Assembly (NCBI GenBank): GCA_029863175.1
Contig: JAOTVX010000009.1
Coordinates: 1 to 64,000, forward strand
Source of the DNA: Betaproteobacteria bacterium
Lineage (GTDB): Bacteria; Pseudomonadota; Gammaproteobacteria; Burkholderiales; SG8-41
DNA: 64,000 nt
Direction of reading: 5' to 3'
The position numbers and the translations under genes were made by a program. Numbering within the stretch: the stretch's first letter is position 1; each line of letters begins with the position of its first letter. Under the pieces are notes generated by a model that saw only the letters and a list, made by a program, of their open reading frames with translations, was not told the origin of the DNA and searched no databases. Shown one piece after another: positions 52,389 through 61,882 of the stretch.

Positions 52389-52703
52389 CTAGCGGTGCGC
52401 CATTTCGCCTAACGAAGAGGGGTCACCTTCCATCCAGCGTGCTCGCCGCTCCTCGAACACCTCACGACTGTGCGTCACCGCGCTGCCCGAGCCGTGTTGG
52501 CGCCAGGCTTCGCCCGACGTCGCGGCAACAGGCTGCTCGGACGGTTCCCGTGTATCGGCGCTCAGCCCGATCCACATCAGCGCCACCAGAGCCGCGAGCA
52601 GCACGCTCGCCTTCATGAGCGCGGCAGTCTTCGCGATGCGCTCGTCAGTCCATTCGGTTTCGAGATCACGACGTTCTTTTGATGTCAGCGCGGGATCCTC
52701 CAA
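52389..52703 (-). CDS. Small predicted membrane protein, unrecognised
   Basis: The frame gives up to 104 residues with a charged start (MEDPALTSKERRDLETEWTD), a single hydrophobic segment KASVLLAALVALMWIGLSA and a hydrophilic C-terminal part. The predicted start is TTG; a GGAGG motif occurs at the start itself, so an alternative CTG shortly downstream is also possible. I do not recognise the family. Composition and one clean membrane helix suggest a real small protein, but nothing else supports it. It is convergent with the sulfurtransferase gene and there is no operon partner. Confidence 0.4.
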   Translation of the reverse strand: MEDPALTSKERRDLETEWTDERIAKTAALMKASVLLAALVALMWIGLSADTREPSEQPVAATSGEAWRQHGSGSAVTHSREVFEERRARWMEGDPSSLGEMAHR

Positions 52704-53059
52704 AAAATGGTGTGTTCGTTCGGTGTTCGCGGTGTCCTAGAACGCCTCGATTCACGCTCATGTCGGTCGCCTTTCAGCTCTTGCCGGACCGTTTCGCGCC
52801 GGCTTCGCGAGGAGAATTCGCTCGAATCCTCTGGTAAGCATTCTCACGAGCGCGGGGAAAATGCTGTATCGAACCGGCGGGCTAGTGCACTGGTGCTAAG
52901 ACGCACACAAGAGAAGGGGAAAATATGCCGCCGCCGCAACGCCTTGGGCTGCCGCCGGCGCGTGCCGGCAGGCAATACGCTAGACTATGACCAAAGTACT
53001 ATGACCTGGTCCCAAGCGGCTCGCGGCAGGCACAATGCTCTGCCGAGTGAGGAGGGCGC
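52704..53059. other. 356-base gap before the response regulator
   Basis: A forward open frame crosses this stretch but has no family, no ribosome binding site and a composition unlike neighbours. The end of the gap (52980-53059) should hold the promoter of the response regulator, including ACTATGACC, but no box pair could be set. No repeat of the window's families was found. Confidence 0.4.
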
Positions 53060-53725
53060 GTGAAAATCCTGGTAGTTGACGATCATCCGTTGATACGAGA
53101 GGCAGTGAAGCAGGTCCTGCAGGCACTGGACCAGGGCCTCGAACTGCGCGAGGCCCAGACCAGCGCGGAAGCGCTCGAGGTTACCCGCGGTAACAACGAT
53201 ATCTCCCTTATTCTGCTCGATCTCGCATTGCCGGGCGCAGACGGCTTCGAAGCGCTGCGCCAGCTGCGCGAAGAGTTTCCCGGCATACCCGTCGTGGTCT
53301 TGTCCGCATCCGAGCAACCCGAGACCGTGATGCGGGCGATCGACCGCGGTGCGATGGGTTTCATCCCCAAGACGTCATCGAGCCAACTCCTCATTCAAGC
53401 ATTGCGCTTGGTGCTCTCGGGCGGGATCTACCTTCCGCCCGAAGTATTGCGTAAACAGAATGGCGCCTCCCTCAGGCCCACCGACCAGACCGCAGCCTCG
53501 CAGCTGCGTGACCCCCGGGAACTCGGTCTGACCGAGCGGCAGTCACAAGTGCTCACGCTCCTCGTCCAGGGCAAACCGAACAAGCTAATCTGCCGCGACC
53601 TCAATCTGGCGGAAGGCACCGTCAAGATTCACGTTACCGCGATTCTCAGGGCGCTGGGTGTCGCGAACCGCACTCAGGCGGTGATCGCAGTGAGCAGGCT
53701 TGGTCTGAAGCTGCCGGCTGCTTGA
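53060..53725 (+). CDS. LuxR/NarL-family response regulator
   Basis: The 221-residue regulator has a receiver domain (MKILVVDDHPLIREAVKQVL) with the phospho-acceptor Asp54 in SLILLDLALPGADGFEALRQ and the Lys in GFIPKTSSSQLLIQAL. A C-terminal LuxR-type helix-turn-helix follows (GLTERQSQVLTLLVQGKPNK, EGTVKIHVTAILRALGVANR). The start is GTG with GAGGAGG a few bases upstream. It is followed 211 bases later by a hybrid sensor kinase in the same direction, its likely partner. Target genes are unknown. Confidence 0.93.
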   Translation: MKILVVDDHPLIREAVKQVLQALDQGLELREAQTSAEALEVTRGNNDISLILLDLALPGADGFEALRQLREEFPGIPVVVLSASEQPETVMRAIDRGAMGFIPKTSSSQLLIQALRLVLSGGIYLPPEVLRKQNGASLRPTDQTAASQLRDPRELGLTERQSQVLTLLVQGKPNKLICRDLNLAEGTVKIHVTAILRALGVANRTQAVIAVSRLGLKLPAA

Positions 53726-53936
53726 CCTCCTCATTACGCTCTCCTCGCGTGCGCCGGGTTCGTAAGAGGAAATGAACATGCGAATCGGCGTCAGCTCCGT
53801 CGACGGGGATTACCACCGCCGCGGTCGGCGGAATCGCCTCGCGATGCAACCGGCCATCGGCCCGTTGGAACGCCAGCGGGCTAGGACGAGCGCCGCCGCC
53901 GGCTGAGCTAGACGCGTCAGGGAGCGAATACCGAAA

Positions 53937-55760
53937 ATGTCGACGCCTGAACCGGATTCCACGGCGGCGAGTGCAGGGACTGCTGCCCGACGCCGCGCCC
54001 AGGTCCGTGTCGATCAGGTACGCACGGTATACCTGCACTCCCCGACGACCACGATCGGCTCTCTGGTGGCCGGGGCGGCGCTCGTCGCCGTGATGTGGAA
54101 CCATGTTTCTCACCCGGTGCTGATCGGGTGGTTGCTCGCTCTCTGCCTGCACCAGTCGTTGCGCGTCTACCACTACCGCAGTTATCTCCGAGCCGGCGTA
54201 GCAGGCCAGCAATCGGAGCGCTGGGGAAAGCTCTACATCATGGCGGCGGCGACGTCGGGGCTGATCTGGGGATCCGCGGGGGTGCTCATGTACGTGCCCG
54301 ACTCGCTCGCCCATCAGGCGATGCTGGTGCTGATCCTGTTCGGTATCGCCAACGTGACCACGAGCACGCTTTCCGCATTCGGCCCGGCGTTCTATACGCT
54401 GATCCTGCTGATGCTGCTGCCGATAATCGGGCGCATGCTCCTCGACCCAGGACCCGCGCGGATCTACCTAGCCATCCCCGGCATCATCGTGTTCCTCATC
54501 GGGCTGTCGTTCGGCCGGACGGTCAACCGCATCATCGCCGAATCGAAAAAGAGACGATTCGAGAACCTGGATCTCATCGAGGAGCTGCGCGCGCAGAAGG
54601 CGATCGCCGAGCAGGCGCAGCAGGAGGCGGAGGCCGCCAACCGCTCGAAGACCCGGTTCTTCGCGGCGGCGAGCCACGACCTGCGCCAACCGCTGCACGC
54701 AATGGGCCTGTTCGCCGCCGCGCTCTACGAGAAGATCCGCGACCCAGAGGTGCTCAACGTCGTCAAAAGCATCAACGCTTCAGTCTCCGCGCTCGAGGGG
54801 CTTTTCAACGAACTGCTCGACATCTCGAAGATCGACTCGGGCGTCATCAAACCCGACTTCTCGCATTTCGCGCTCGAGGGGGTGTTCGGCCGGCTGCGCA
54901 ACGATTTCTCGGCGGAGGCCGCCGAGAAGAGCTTGCGGCTCTCTCTCGCGGGCGGCGCGCAGATCGTCGAGAGCGACCCGGTGCTCCTGGAGCGCATCCT
55001 CCGCAATCTCGTGAGCAACGCGATCCGCAATACGGCTGCGGGCGAGGTCACGATCACTGCCGCGCCGGTGAACGGCTCGGTGCGGATCGAGGTGCGCGAT
55101 ACAGGTCCGGGCATACGTCCGGAGGAGCGGGAGCGGATCTTCGAGGAATTCTTCCAGCTCGCGAACCCGGCGCGGACCAGCAAGAAGGGGCTGGGGCTCG
55201 GCCTTTCCACCGTCAAGCGCCTGTGCGGACTGCTCGGCTACGAGGTCCGCCTGACTTCGGAAATCGGCAAGGGATCAACGTTCAGCCTCGATGTGCCGCT
55301 CGGCACGGCGCCGGAGTCACGTCACGACGCACCGGTGGCTCCGAGAGGCGGGGCCGACTTGTCGGGGAAACTGATTGTCGTGGTCGACGACGAAGCCGCG
55401 ATCGTGGATGGCATGAAGGTGCTGCTGGCGGGATGGGGAGTCGAAGTGATCGGCTCGCTCACCGGCGACGACGTGATCGAGGCCGTCCACGCCAGGGAGC
55501 GCATGCCCGACCTCATCATCGCCGATTACCGCCTCGCCGGAGGAGCCGTTGGTACCGAGGTCATCGAGCGGCTGCGCCGCGAGCTCGACCCCGAGATACC
55601 CGCGGTCGTGATAACCGGCAGCACCGCCCCGGAACGCGTTTCTGAAGCGGACGCGGAATGCCATGACCTGCTGATCAAGCCCGTGCAGCCGGACCAGCTA
55701 CGCGAGCTGATTACTCAGAAGCTGCAGGTACCCTCTGGCCGATTCCCCGGCAGATCGTAA
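53937..55760 (+). CDS. Hybrid sensor histidine kinase/response regulator
   Basis: The 607-residue protein has an N-terminal membrane region of about six segments in residues 35-195 (TTTIGSLVAGAALVAVMW, LLMLLPIIGRMLL, LAIPGIIVFLIGLSFG). A short coiled coil (QAQQEAEAANRSK) leads to the H-box SHDLRQPLHAM with His247. The catalytic domain has ILRNLVSNAIRNTA (N box), EVRDTGPGIRPEERERIFEE and GLGLGLSTVKRLCGLLGY. A C-terminal receiver domain follows with the acceptor Asp530 (LIIADYRLAGG). No periplasmic sensor is present, so it may sense membrane state or an internal ligand. It is downstream of the LuxR-type regulator. Confidence 0.93.
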   Translation: MSTPEPDSTAASAGTAARRRAQVRVDQVRTVYLHSPTTTIGSLVAGAALVAVMWNHVSHPVLIGWLLALCLHQSLRVYHYRSYLRAGVAGQQSERWGKLYIMAAATSGLIWGSAGVLMYVPDSLAHQAMLVLILFGIANVTTSTLSAFGPAFYTLILLMLLPIIGRMLLDPGPARIYLAIPGIIVFLIGLSFGRTVNRIIAESKKRRFENLDLIEELRAQKAIAEQAQQEAEAANRSKTRFFAAASHDLRQPLHAMGLFAAALYEKIRDPEVLNVVKSINASVSALEGLFNELLDISKIDSGVIKPDFSHFALEGVFGRLRNDFSAEAAEKSLRLSLAGGAQIVESDPVLLERILRNLVSNAIRNTAAGEVTITAAPVNGSVRIEVRDTGPGIRPEERERIFEEFFQLANPARTSKKGLGLGLSTVKRLCGLLGYEVRLTSEIGKGSTFSLDVPLGTAPESRHDAPVAPRGGADLSGKLIVVVDDEAAIVDGMKVLLAGWGVEVIGSLTGDDVIEAVHARERMPDLIIADYRLAGGAVGTEVIERLRRELDPEIPAVVITGSTAPERVSEADAECHDLLIKPVQPDQLRELITQKLQVPSGRFPGRS

Positions 55761-55763
55761 AAG

Positions 55764-55781
55764 AGCCGCTGGAGAGCGGCT
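55764..55781 (+). terminator. Short hairpin directly after the hybrid kinase gene
   Basis: AGCCGCT-GGAG-AGCGGCT is a perfect 7-bp stem three bases after the stop. The following TTCCG is not a T run, so termination is doubtful. Confidence 0.4.
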
Positions 55782-55789
55782 TCCGCTAT

Positions 55790-55985
55790 GGGTCCGCGAG
55801 CGGATCGAGGACGACGACTTCAGGATAGTCGACGAGCCGCTGGACGGCTGCGCGTGCTCGATTCGGAACTCGACGCAAAATTTCGCAAGATACGCGGCGA
55901 CAAGCGCGACGAGGATTTCGAGGCACTCTTGAGAAAACAGCAAGACGATTCCGGCTACCCGTTTCGCGAACAGGAATCGGAAAAA
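55790..55985 (+). pseudogene. Frame-broken small gene, unrecognised
   Basis: Two frames each give plausible protein in sequence. First comes VRERIEDDDFRIVDEPLDGC; then, in another frame, LRVLDSELDAKFRKIRGDKR followed by DEDFEALLRKQQDDSGYPFR and EQESE. The join lies near 55850. The composition of charged and hydrophobic residues looks coding in each half. I do not recognise the family. It could be a decayed small gene or chance in a GC-rich region. Confidence 0.3.
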
Positions 55986-56018
55986 AAGGCGGGCCCGCCA
56001 CGAAGGGCACGGCCCGCC
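55981..56018 (-). terminator. Intrinsic terminator of the small gene at 56043-56270
   Basis: On the minus strand AGGCGGGCC (from 56010-56018) pairs with GGCCCGCCT (55986-55994 read in reverse) and the stem is followed by six Ts (55981-55986). It lies 25 bases after the end of the reverse-strand gene. Confidence 0.8.
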
Positions 56019-56042
56019 TCGGGGGGAAAGGGGACGAGTGTT

Positions 56043-56270
56043 CTAGATTTGGTTCGCCAGCGCACGCAGGCGTTGCATGAGTGCGTGTATGTCGGTACCC
56101 TCGAAATTATCGGGCAGTCGTGGGCTCGGTTCCTGTAGTATCTCGGAGCAGGAACGGCCATCCACGGCCGACTTCAAGGTCCAGTTCAGGTTCTGCAACT
56201 CCCCGTCACGGCCGCGGGCGGGGAGCTTCAATGCCCGTGCTTTCCAGTAGTCACCCAGGTTGATCGCCAT
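56043..56270 (-). CDS. Small conserved-looking hypothetical protein
   Basis: The 75-residue product starts MAINLGDYWKARALKLPARG and ends with EGTDIHALMQRLRALANQI. The ATG at 56270 has GGGAG about 6 bases upstream, and the gene ends before a good terminator, so it is probably real and monocistronic. It is soluble with no membrane segment. I do not recognise the family. The longer frame to 56351 has no Shine-Dalgarno sequence and was not used. Confidence 0.65.
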   Translation of the reverse strand: MAINLGDYWKARALKLPARGRDGELQNLNWTLKSAVDGRSCSEILQEPSPRLPDNFEGTDIHALMQRLRALANQI

Positions 56271-56427
56271 CGTAATCTCCCGAAATTTCGCCTCACCCTT
56301 GAAAGTGGCGGGAATGCCACTGCAAGTGCAGCGAATTATTCCAGAAGGCAATGGCGTATAGAATTAGACTGAAGTAATAGCACCAAAGTCCTAGCGGGTG
56401 TAAGACCCTTTTACTAGAGGTCATACC

Positions 56428-56805
56428 GTGAGTTGGCTCGCCGACATGGTTCTGCTCGCGCACTTCGCCTTCGTGCTGTTCGTCGTCGGCGGGCTCGGCG
56501 CGACGTGGCTCGGGGCCTGGCTGGGATGGCGGTGCGTGCGCAATTTCTGGTTCCGCGTGGCGCACTTGTGCGCGATCGTGTTCGTTGCCGGTGAAACGAT
56601 CGCCGGAATCTGGTGCCCGCTCACGATCTGGGAAGCCGAGCTCCGCGGGGCACACGCCGACAAGGGCTTCCTCGCGCAGTGGATCCACCGGCTTCTGTTC
56701 TATGACTTGCCGCCGTGGGTATTTACCGCGGCATATGTACTGTTCGCGTTGGTGGTGATTGCGACCTGGTGGTTCGTGCGCCCAGTGCGGAGCCGCGGTA
56801 AATGA
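56428..56805 (+). CDS. DUF2784 family membrane protein
   Basis: The 125-residue protein has four membrane segments. It begins MSWLADMVLLAHFAFVLFVV from a GTG with AGAGG upstream, then LGAWLGWRCVRNFWFRVAHL, ETIAGIWCPLTIWEAELRG and QWIHRLLFYDLPPWVFTAAY. The conserved CPLTxWE motif and LHxxFVxFVV opening are those of DUF2784. Function is unknown. It is monocistronic and no partner is obvious. Confidence 0.85.
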   Translation: MSWLADMVLLAHFAFVLFVVGGLGATWLGAWLGWRCVRNFWFRVAHLCAIVFVAGETIAGIWCPLTIWEAELRGAHADKGFLAQWIHRLLFYDLPPWVFTAAYVLFALVVIATWWFVRPVRSRGK

Positions 56806-56898
56806 AAAGGGCGCACTCGCGCGCACTCGACGTTGATCGCCCGTCGCGCACCTTGCGTATCGGCCCTACTCCGTGTTCTCTGCGTTGAACAAGCGCAA

Positions 56899-58170
56899 TT
56901 AGCCGAGGGCTTCCGACCAGATGTTACGCGCCCAGCCCCAGGCGTAAAACGCCTCGGCTTCGCTCGCCGATTTAGACACGCCACCCGTGCCCTTGACCGG
57001 CACGATGGATTTTTTCGCCGGATCAAAGCGATGCACCGAGGCAACATGCATCGCCGCCTTGCCGCTGATGAAGCTGTAGCACGTGTTCATCATCATCGGG
57101 TCCGGGTTGACCGGCTGGTCCTTCAGTAGCGCAACCACGGCGGCGGCGCACACCTTGGCATGCTGGTTTGCCATGGTGGCGGATTTCGGCATGGCCGAGG
57201 CCGACAGCGTCGCATCCCCCAGCACGTGCACGCCCGCGATGGCGACGGACTCGAGCGTGCGCCAGTCGACCCCGCACCAGCGCTGGTTCGCGGTAATGAG
57301 ACCGGTCTTGACCGCAATGTCTCCCGCGCGCTGGGGCGGCACGACGTTCAGCACGTCGCCCTTCACGTTGTCGAACGCGAGCTTCACGGTCATGCCTTGC
57401 GCGTCCACGTCGTCGAGCTCGCTGTTGGGCCGGTAGTCGATCATGCCCTTGTAGAGCCCGTTCCAGGACTGCAAAAACAGACCCTTCTTCGAGACGATGT
57501 CGGGGTTCGAATCGAGTACGATGATCTTGGAGCGCGGTTTCGCCCGCTTGAAGTAGTCCGCGACCTGGCACACGCGCTCGTACGGCCCTGGCGGGCAGCG
57601 GTAGGGCGACCGCGGAACGTGGAGCGCGTAGACGCCACCGTCGCGCATCGCTTCCAGCTGCTTGCGCAGCGCGACAGTCTGCGCGCCCGCCTTCCACGCG
57701 TGCGGAACCCGCATCCGCGCGTCGGCGTTCCTCAATCCGGGGATGTTCTCCAGCATGAAGTCGATACCGGGTGAGACGATCAGCCGATCGTAGACAAGCG
57801 TGCCGCCTTCGGCGAGCCGGACCCGCCGCACCGCGGTGTCCACCGCCACGACGTCGTCTCGCACCATTCGAATTCCGCGCTTCTTGAGGCCCTCGTAGCT
57901 CATCGTAATGGTGTCGATCGAGGTGTTACCGCCGAGCACCAGGTTGCTGATCGGGCAGGATACGAATACGGTGTTGCGCTCGACCACGGTGACGTCAATG
58001 TCAGGCGCCCAGATCTTGATGTAACGGGCGCAGGTCGCCCCGCCATAGCCACCGCCGATCACCACGACCCGCCCTGCGCCACCCGTGCCCGGCGTGGCGC
58101 ACCCGGTCATTGCAGCGACCCCCGAGGAGGCCGCTATCCACTTCATGAACGCGCGTCTGGTCAATGACAT
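56899..58170 (-). CDS. Flavocytochrome c sulfide dehydrogenase-type flavoprotein (FccB/FCSD-like)
   Basis: The 423-residue protein carries a twin-arginine-type signal (MSLTRRAFMKWIAASSGVAA) ending near MTGCATPG. The FAD fold follows: VVVIGGGYGGATCARYIKIW, RNTVFVSCPISNLVLGGNTS, LIVSPGIDFML and HVLGDATLSASAMPKSATMA. The C-terminal FCSD domain includes NPDPMMMNTCYSFISGKAAM. Homologues oxidise sulfide in the periplasm and pass electrons to a cytochrome c. The ATG at 58170 has GGAGG about 6 bases upstream. It lies 125 bases after the cytochrome gene, its likely partner. Confidence 0.88.
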   Translation of the reverse strand: MSLTRRAFMKWIAASSGVAAMTGCATPGTGGAGRVVVIGGGYGGATCARYIKIWAPDIDVTVVERNTVFVSCPISNLVLGGNTSIDTITMSYEGLKKRGIRMVRDDVVAVDTAVRRVRLAEGGTLVYDRLIVSPGIDFMLENIPGLRNADARMRVPHAWKAGAQTVALRKQLEAMRDGGVYALHVPRSPYRCPPGPYERVCQVADYFKRAKPRSKIIVLDSNPDIVSKKGLFLQSWNGLYKGMIDYRPNSELDDVDAQGMTVKLAFDNVKGDVLNVVPPQRAGDIAVKTGLITANQRWCGVDWRTLESVAIAGVHVLGDATLSASAMPKSATMANQHAKVCAAAVVALLKDQPVNPDPMMMNTCYSFISGKAAMHVASVHRFDPAKKSIVPVKGTGGVSKSASEAEAFYAWGWARNIWSEALG

Positions 58171-58295
58171 GGCGCCCTCCAATCAAATAGGGTGCGATTG
58201 CGTGACCGCGCATTCGCACCTGAAATCGCCCTTCTCCCTTCGGGGAAAGGGCGGGGATGACGAATGAGCGTCGCCGTACATGCTTGTGACGCTCA

Positions 58296-58646
58296 TTAGT
58301 AGCCGCCGCGGGCCGCTGGCGCCGGGGTGGCCGGCGCCGGTTTCACGCTGGAAAAATAGCCGGCGATCAGCTCGAGCTGCTCGTTCGTGTAGCCCTTGGC
58401 ATGCTGATGCATGATCGTCGCCGGCTGCTTTCCGGTCCTGAACTCGTTCAGCTGCTGCAGCAGGTACGCCTTGTTCTGCCCGGCGAGGCTTGACGGCACG
58501 CCGCCGACGCTGTGCCCGTCCGTTCCGTGGCAGGTAAAGCAGGTGGCGGCAAGGCTGCGCGCGTAGGTACTGTCCTGAGCGTGCGCGACAATGCCGCCCC
58601 AGAGCAGCAAGGCGGCGCACCCCGCGCCGATCGCGACTCGCTTCAT
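58296..58646 (-). CDS. Monoheme class I cytochrome c, periplasmic
   Basis: The 116-residue protein has a signal peptide (MKRVAIGAGCAALLLWGGIV) and a single heme site, CFTCHG, in ARSLAATCFTCHGTDGHSVG. The distal methionine is probably in KQPATIMHQHAKGYTNEQLE, and helix IAGYFSSVKPAP closes the fold. It ends in a Pro/Ala tail. The start at 58646 has GGGGGAG 5-10 bases upstream. Located directly before the FccB-like gene, it is probably the electron acceptor (FccA role). Classical FccA may be diheme; this one has one site. Confidence 0.88.
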   Translation of the reverse strand: MKRVAIGAGCAALLLWGGIVAHAQDSTYARSLAATCFTCHGTDGHSVGGVPSSLAGQNKAYLLQQLNEFRTGKQPATIMHQHAKGYTNEQLELIAGYFSSVKPAPATPAPAARGGY

Positions 58647-58844
58647 GGTATCTCCCCCTTGGTCTCGTCTGGTTTCGGCCCCGAGTCCGGGCGGCGGATC
58701 GCGGCGCCTCAAGCTGTTCGACGAAGCCGGAACAATTTGCGATTCGGCCTGCGAAGCGTCAAGCTCGGACGCACTTCAATCAGCGCAAGCATGATCCAAG
58801 TCAAGAAAAAGAAAACGCCCCAGCAGTTCGTCGCACCTGGTGGC

Positions 58845-59023
58845 CCGACAGACTGCTTAGAGCAAAACCTTCTGGGAATCGGAGCTGGGGCTTGTCACAA
58901 TGCCAGCCCGCCGTTGGCGAAAAAAGCGGGCGCAAGTCCGCGTATCCGTGGTCCACTTCTCGTCGTCTTCTCGCAGGCGGTTTTACCTAAGGAGTTCGTT
59001 GGGCCAAAGTCCGACGAACTCCT
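58845..59023. repeat. Degraded composite repeat in the 431-base gap between clpA and the cytochrome gene
   Basis: CCGACAGACTGCTTAGAGCA (58847-58866) resembles module 3 of the composite after ribF. GCAGGCGGTTTTACCTAAGG (58974-58993) resembles the flank of module 2. GGAGTTCGTTGG (58991-59002) pairs with CCGACGAACTCC (59011-59022), 11 of 12. The rest of the gap (58647-58844) shows nothing recognisable beyond the cytochrome promoter region. Confidence 0.6.
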
Positions 59024-59077
59024 GGTCCTGGCGGAAAACGGGACGAGTGGATTACCTCTCGCGAAAACTGCGCGGGG

Positions 59078-61333
59078 TCAGGTCACGCCAGCCGGCTCCT
59101 CCGCAAACGTGAGCTGGATCTTCTCGTCCGGACCGATATCGACGGTCACCTTGCCACCGTTGGCGAGCCGCCCGAACAGCAGCTCGTCAGCCAGAGCCGA
59201 GCGGATGATGTCCTGGATGAGCCGCGCCATCGGGCGGGCGCCCATCTGCGGGTCGAAGCCCTTCTTGGCCAGGTAGTGCCTCAGCCTATCGGTAAACGTC
59301 GGCTCCACCTTTTTCTCCTCGAGCTGCTGCTCGAGCTGCAGGAGGAACTTGTCCACCACGCGCATGATGATGTCGTTGTCGAGCGCGTTGAACGAGATGA
59401 TGGCGTCGAGCCGGTTCCGGAACTCAGGCGTGAACATGCGCCGGATCTCGGCCAATTCGTCACCCGCCTGCGCGCTGGGCGTGAAGCCCATCGACGTCTT
59501 GGAAAGCTCCTGCGCGCCGGCATTGGTGGTCATGATGATGGCCACATTGCGAAAATCGGCCTTGCGCCCGTTGTTGTCGGTGAGCGTCCCGTGATCCATT
59601 ACCTGGAGCAGGATGTTGAAGATGTCCGGATGCGCCTTTTCGATCTCATCGAGCAGCAGCACCGAGTACGGATGCTTGGTAATGGCCTCCGTGAGCAGCC
59701 CGCCCTGGTCGAAACCGATGTAACCCGGCGGCGCGCCGATCAGCCGCGACACCGCGTGCCGCTCCATGTACTCCGACATGTCAAATCGGGTCAGCTCGAC
59801 ACCCATGATGTAGGCGAGCTGGCGCGCGACCTCGGTCTTGCCGACCCCGGTCGGGCCCGAGAAGAGGAAGGAGCCGATCGGCTTTTGCAGGTTGCCCAGG
59901 CCGCTACGGGCCATCTTGATCGCAGCGGCAAGCGCGTCGATCGCCTTGTCCTGCCCGAAGACGACGGCCTTGAGATCCCGGTCGAGGTTCCTCAGGGCAT
60001 TGCGATCGTCCGCCGAAACGGCCTGCACCGGCACGCGCGTAATCTTGGCGACGATTTCCTCAATCTCATGCTTGCCAATGATGCGCTTCTGCTTGGTGCG
60101 CGGCAGGATCTTCTGCGCGGCCCCGGCCTCGTCGATCACGTCGATGGCCTTGTCCGGCAGGTGCCGGTCGTTGATGAAGCGCGCCGACAGCTCCACCGCG
60201 GCCGTCAGCGCCGCGGCCATGTATTTCACGCCGTGGTGCTGCTCGAACCGGGACTTGAGGCCCTTCAGAATCAAGATCGTCTCCGGCACCGACGGCTCGA
60301 TCACGTCGATTTTCTGAAAACGGCGCGAGAGCGCGTGGTCCTTCTCGAACACGCCGCGGAACTCCTGGTAGGTGGTGGCGCCAATGCACTTCAGCTGGCC
60401 GCTCTGCAGCGCAGGCTTGAGCAGGTTCGAGGCGTCCAGCGTGCCGCCCGACGCAGCGCCGGCGCCGATTAACGTGTGGATCTCGTCGATGAAAAGGATC
60501 GCGTTAGGATTGTCGACCAGCTGCTTCAGCACCGCCTTCAGCCGCTGCTCGAAGTCGCCGCGATACTTGGTGCCGGCGAGGAGCGCGCCCATGTCGAGCG
60601 CGTAGACGTGGCAGCGCTTGAGCACTTCCGGGACGTTGCCCTCGACGATGCGGCGCGCGAGACCCTCGGCAATCGCGGTCTTGCCCACGCCGGCCTCGCC
60701 GACCAGCAGCGGGTTGTTCTTGCGCCGCCGGCACAGGGTCTGGATCACGCGCTCGATCTCCCGCTCGCGCCCGATCAGGGGATCGATCTTTCCCGCCAGC
60801 GCCATCGTGTTCAGGTTGAGCGTGAAGTTCTCCAGCGCGCCGCCAGGCGTGCCTTCCTGCTCCGCCTCGGCCTCGTGCTCGCCTTTCTGCGGGCTCGTCT
60901 GCGGCACCTTGGTGATGCCGTGCGAGATGAAATTGACCACGTCGAGCCGCGTGACTCCCTTCTGGTGCAGGAAATAGACCGCGTGGGAGTCCTTTTCACC
61001 GAAGATTGCAACCAGCACGTTGGCGCCGGTCACCTCCTTCTTGCCCGAGGACTGGACGTGAAGAATCGCCCGCTGGATCACCCGTTGGAAGCCGAGCGTC
61101 GGCTGGGTGTCAGCCTCCTCGCCAGCCAGGATCGGCGTGTGCTCCGTCACGAATTCGGCGAGCTGCTTGCGCAGGTCCTCGATATCCGCGGCGCACGCGC
61201 GCAGCACTTCCGATGCCGACGGATTGTCGAGCAACGCCAGAAGCAGATGCTCCACGGTGATGAACTCGTGGCGCTTCTGCCGTGCCTCCATGAAGGCCAT
61301 GTGCAAGCTGACTTCTAGTTCCTGCGCAATCAT
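59078..61333 (-). CDS. clpA: ATP-dependent Clp protease ATP-binding subunit ClpA
   Basis: ClpA is the unfoldase partner of ClpP. The 751-residue protein has the N-domain ([37 protein letters not shown]). Two AAA+ modules follow: Walker A1 [15 protein letters not shown] near residue 210 and Walker A2 [15 protein letters not shown] near residue 490, each with Walker B ([28 protein letters not shown]). The C-terminus has the ClpP-contacting loop region. Its start directly follows clpS, which loads N-end rule substrates onto ClpA. Length is normal. Confidence 0.97.
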   Translation of the reverse strand: MIAQELEVSLHMAFMEARQKRHEFITVEHLLLALLDNPSASEVLRACAADIEDLRKQLAEFVTEHTPILAGEEADTQPTLGFQRVIQRAILHVQSSGKKEVTGANVLVAIFGEKDSHAVYFLHQKGVTRLDVVNFISHGITKVPQTSPQKGEHEAEAEQEGTPGGALENFTLNLNTMALAGKIDPLIGREREIERVIQTLCRRRKNNPLLVGEAGVGKTAIAEGLARRIVEGNVPEVLKRCHVYALDMGALLAGTKYRGDFEQRLKAVLKQLVDNPNAILFIDEIHTLIGAGAASGGTLDASNLLKPALQSGQLKCIGATTYQEFRGVFEKDHALSRRFQKIDVIEPSVPETILILKGLKSRFEQHHGVKYMAAALTAAVELSARFINDRHLPDKAIDVIDEAGAAQKILPRTKQKRIIGKHEIEEIVAKITRVPVQAVSADDRNALRNLDRDLKAVVFGQDKAIDALAAAIKMARSGLGNLQKPIGSFLFSGPTGVGKTEVARQLAYIMGVELTRFDMSEYMERHAVSRLIGAPPGYIGFDQGGLLTEAITKHPYSVLLLDEIEKAHPDIFNILLQVMDHGTLTDNNGRKADFRNVAIIMTTNAGAQELSKTSMGFTPSAQAGDELAEIRRMFTPEFRNRLDAIISFNALDNDIIMRVVDKFLLQLEQQLEEKKVEPTFTDRLRHYLAKKGFDPQMGARPMARLIQDIIRSALADELLFGRLANGGKVTVDIGPDEKIQLTFAEEPAGVT

Positions 61334-61334
61334 G

Positions 61335-61643
61335 TCACGTCTCTTCCATCACGCACTGTAACGGATGTTGGTGCTGTTTGGCGTACGATTTTACCTGTTC
61401 CACCTTTGTCGCCGCGACATCCCGCGGGTAAATTCCGCACACCCCGATCCCGTCGCGGTGCACCTTGAGCATGACCTGTGTTGCCTGTTCACGGCTCAGC
61501 AAGAAGAATTTCTGGAGCACAATGACGACGAAATCCATGGGTGTGAAATCGTCGTTCAAGAGCAGCACCTTGAACATCGGCGGTGCCTTGACTTTGCTCT
61601 TCTTGGCCTCAAGAACCGTGTCTTCCCGTTGTCGACTCGCCAT
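61335..61643 (-). CDS. clpS: ATP-dependent Clp protease adaptor ClpS
   Basis: ClpS recognises N-degrons and delivers them to ClpA. The 102-residue protein has [40 protein letters not shown] and [20 protein letters not shown], then [20 protein letters not shown]. The hydrophobic pocket residues and the Asn-Asp pair are visible. Its stop is one base from the clpA start. Length is standard. Confidence 0.96.
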   Translation of the reverse strand: MASRQREDTVLEAKKSKVKAPPMFKVLLLNDDFTPMDFVVIVLQKFFLLSREQATQVMLKVHRDGIGVCGIYPRDVAATKVEQVKSYAKQHQHPLQCVMEET

Positions 61644-61882
61644 GGCAACATTAGCGCTTAATTCCGTGCTTCAATTGGTATTTTCACCATAATCCGGAAT
61701 TTATCAAGTGGCGAATGCACGGTGCCCAGAGGGGGTTACTTGACTTCCATGGGCAAATGTCCTAGAAAGCGGTTGGGTGTTTGGCTTCAAGCGCTGTCGC
61801 TTACCGGTTTGGCCCGTACGCGATCTTGAATCTCAAACAGCGTGCGGGCGCCAAGCCCGCTAATTTCGGCAAAGGTAGGTGT

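Noticed and set aside
52148..52618. Forward frame of 156 codons after the sulfurtransferase
   Set aside because: It begins inside the sulfurtransferase gene in another frame and is rich in Arg, Ser and Pro without domain signals.
54095..55645. Second forward frame of 516 codons within the hybrid kinase gene
   Set aside because: The other frame holds all kinase and receiver motifs; this one is Arg/Ala-rich noise.
55788..56138. Single intact gene covering 55788-56138
   Set aside because: The plausible protein is split between two frames and the end runs through a terminator of the opposite strand.
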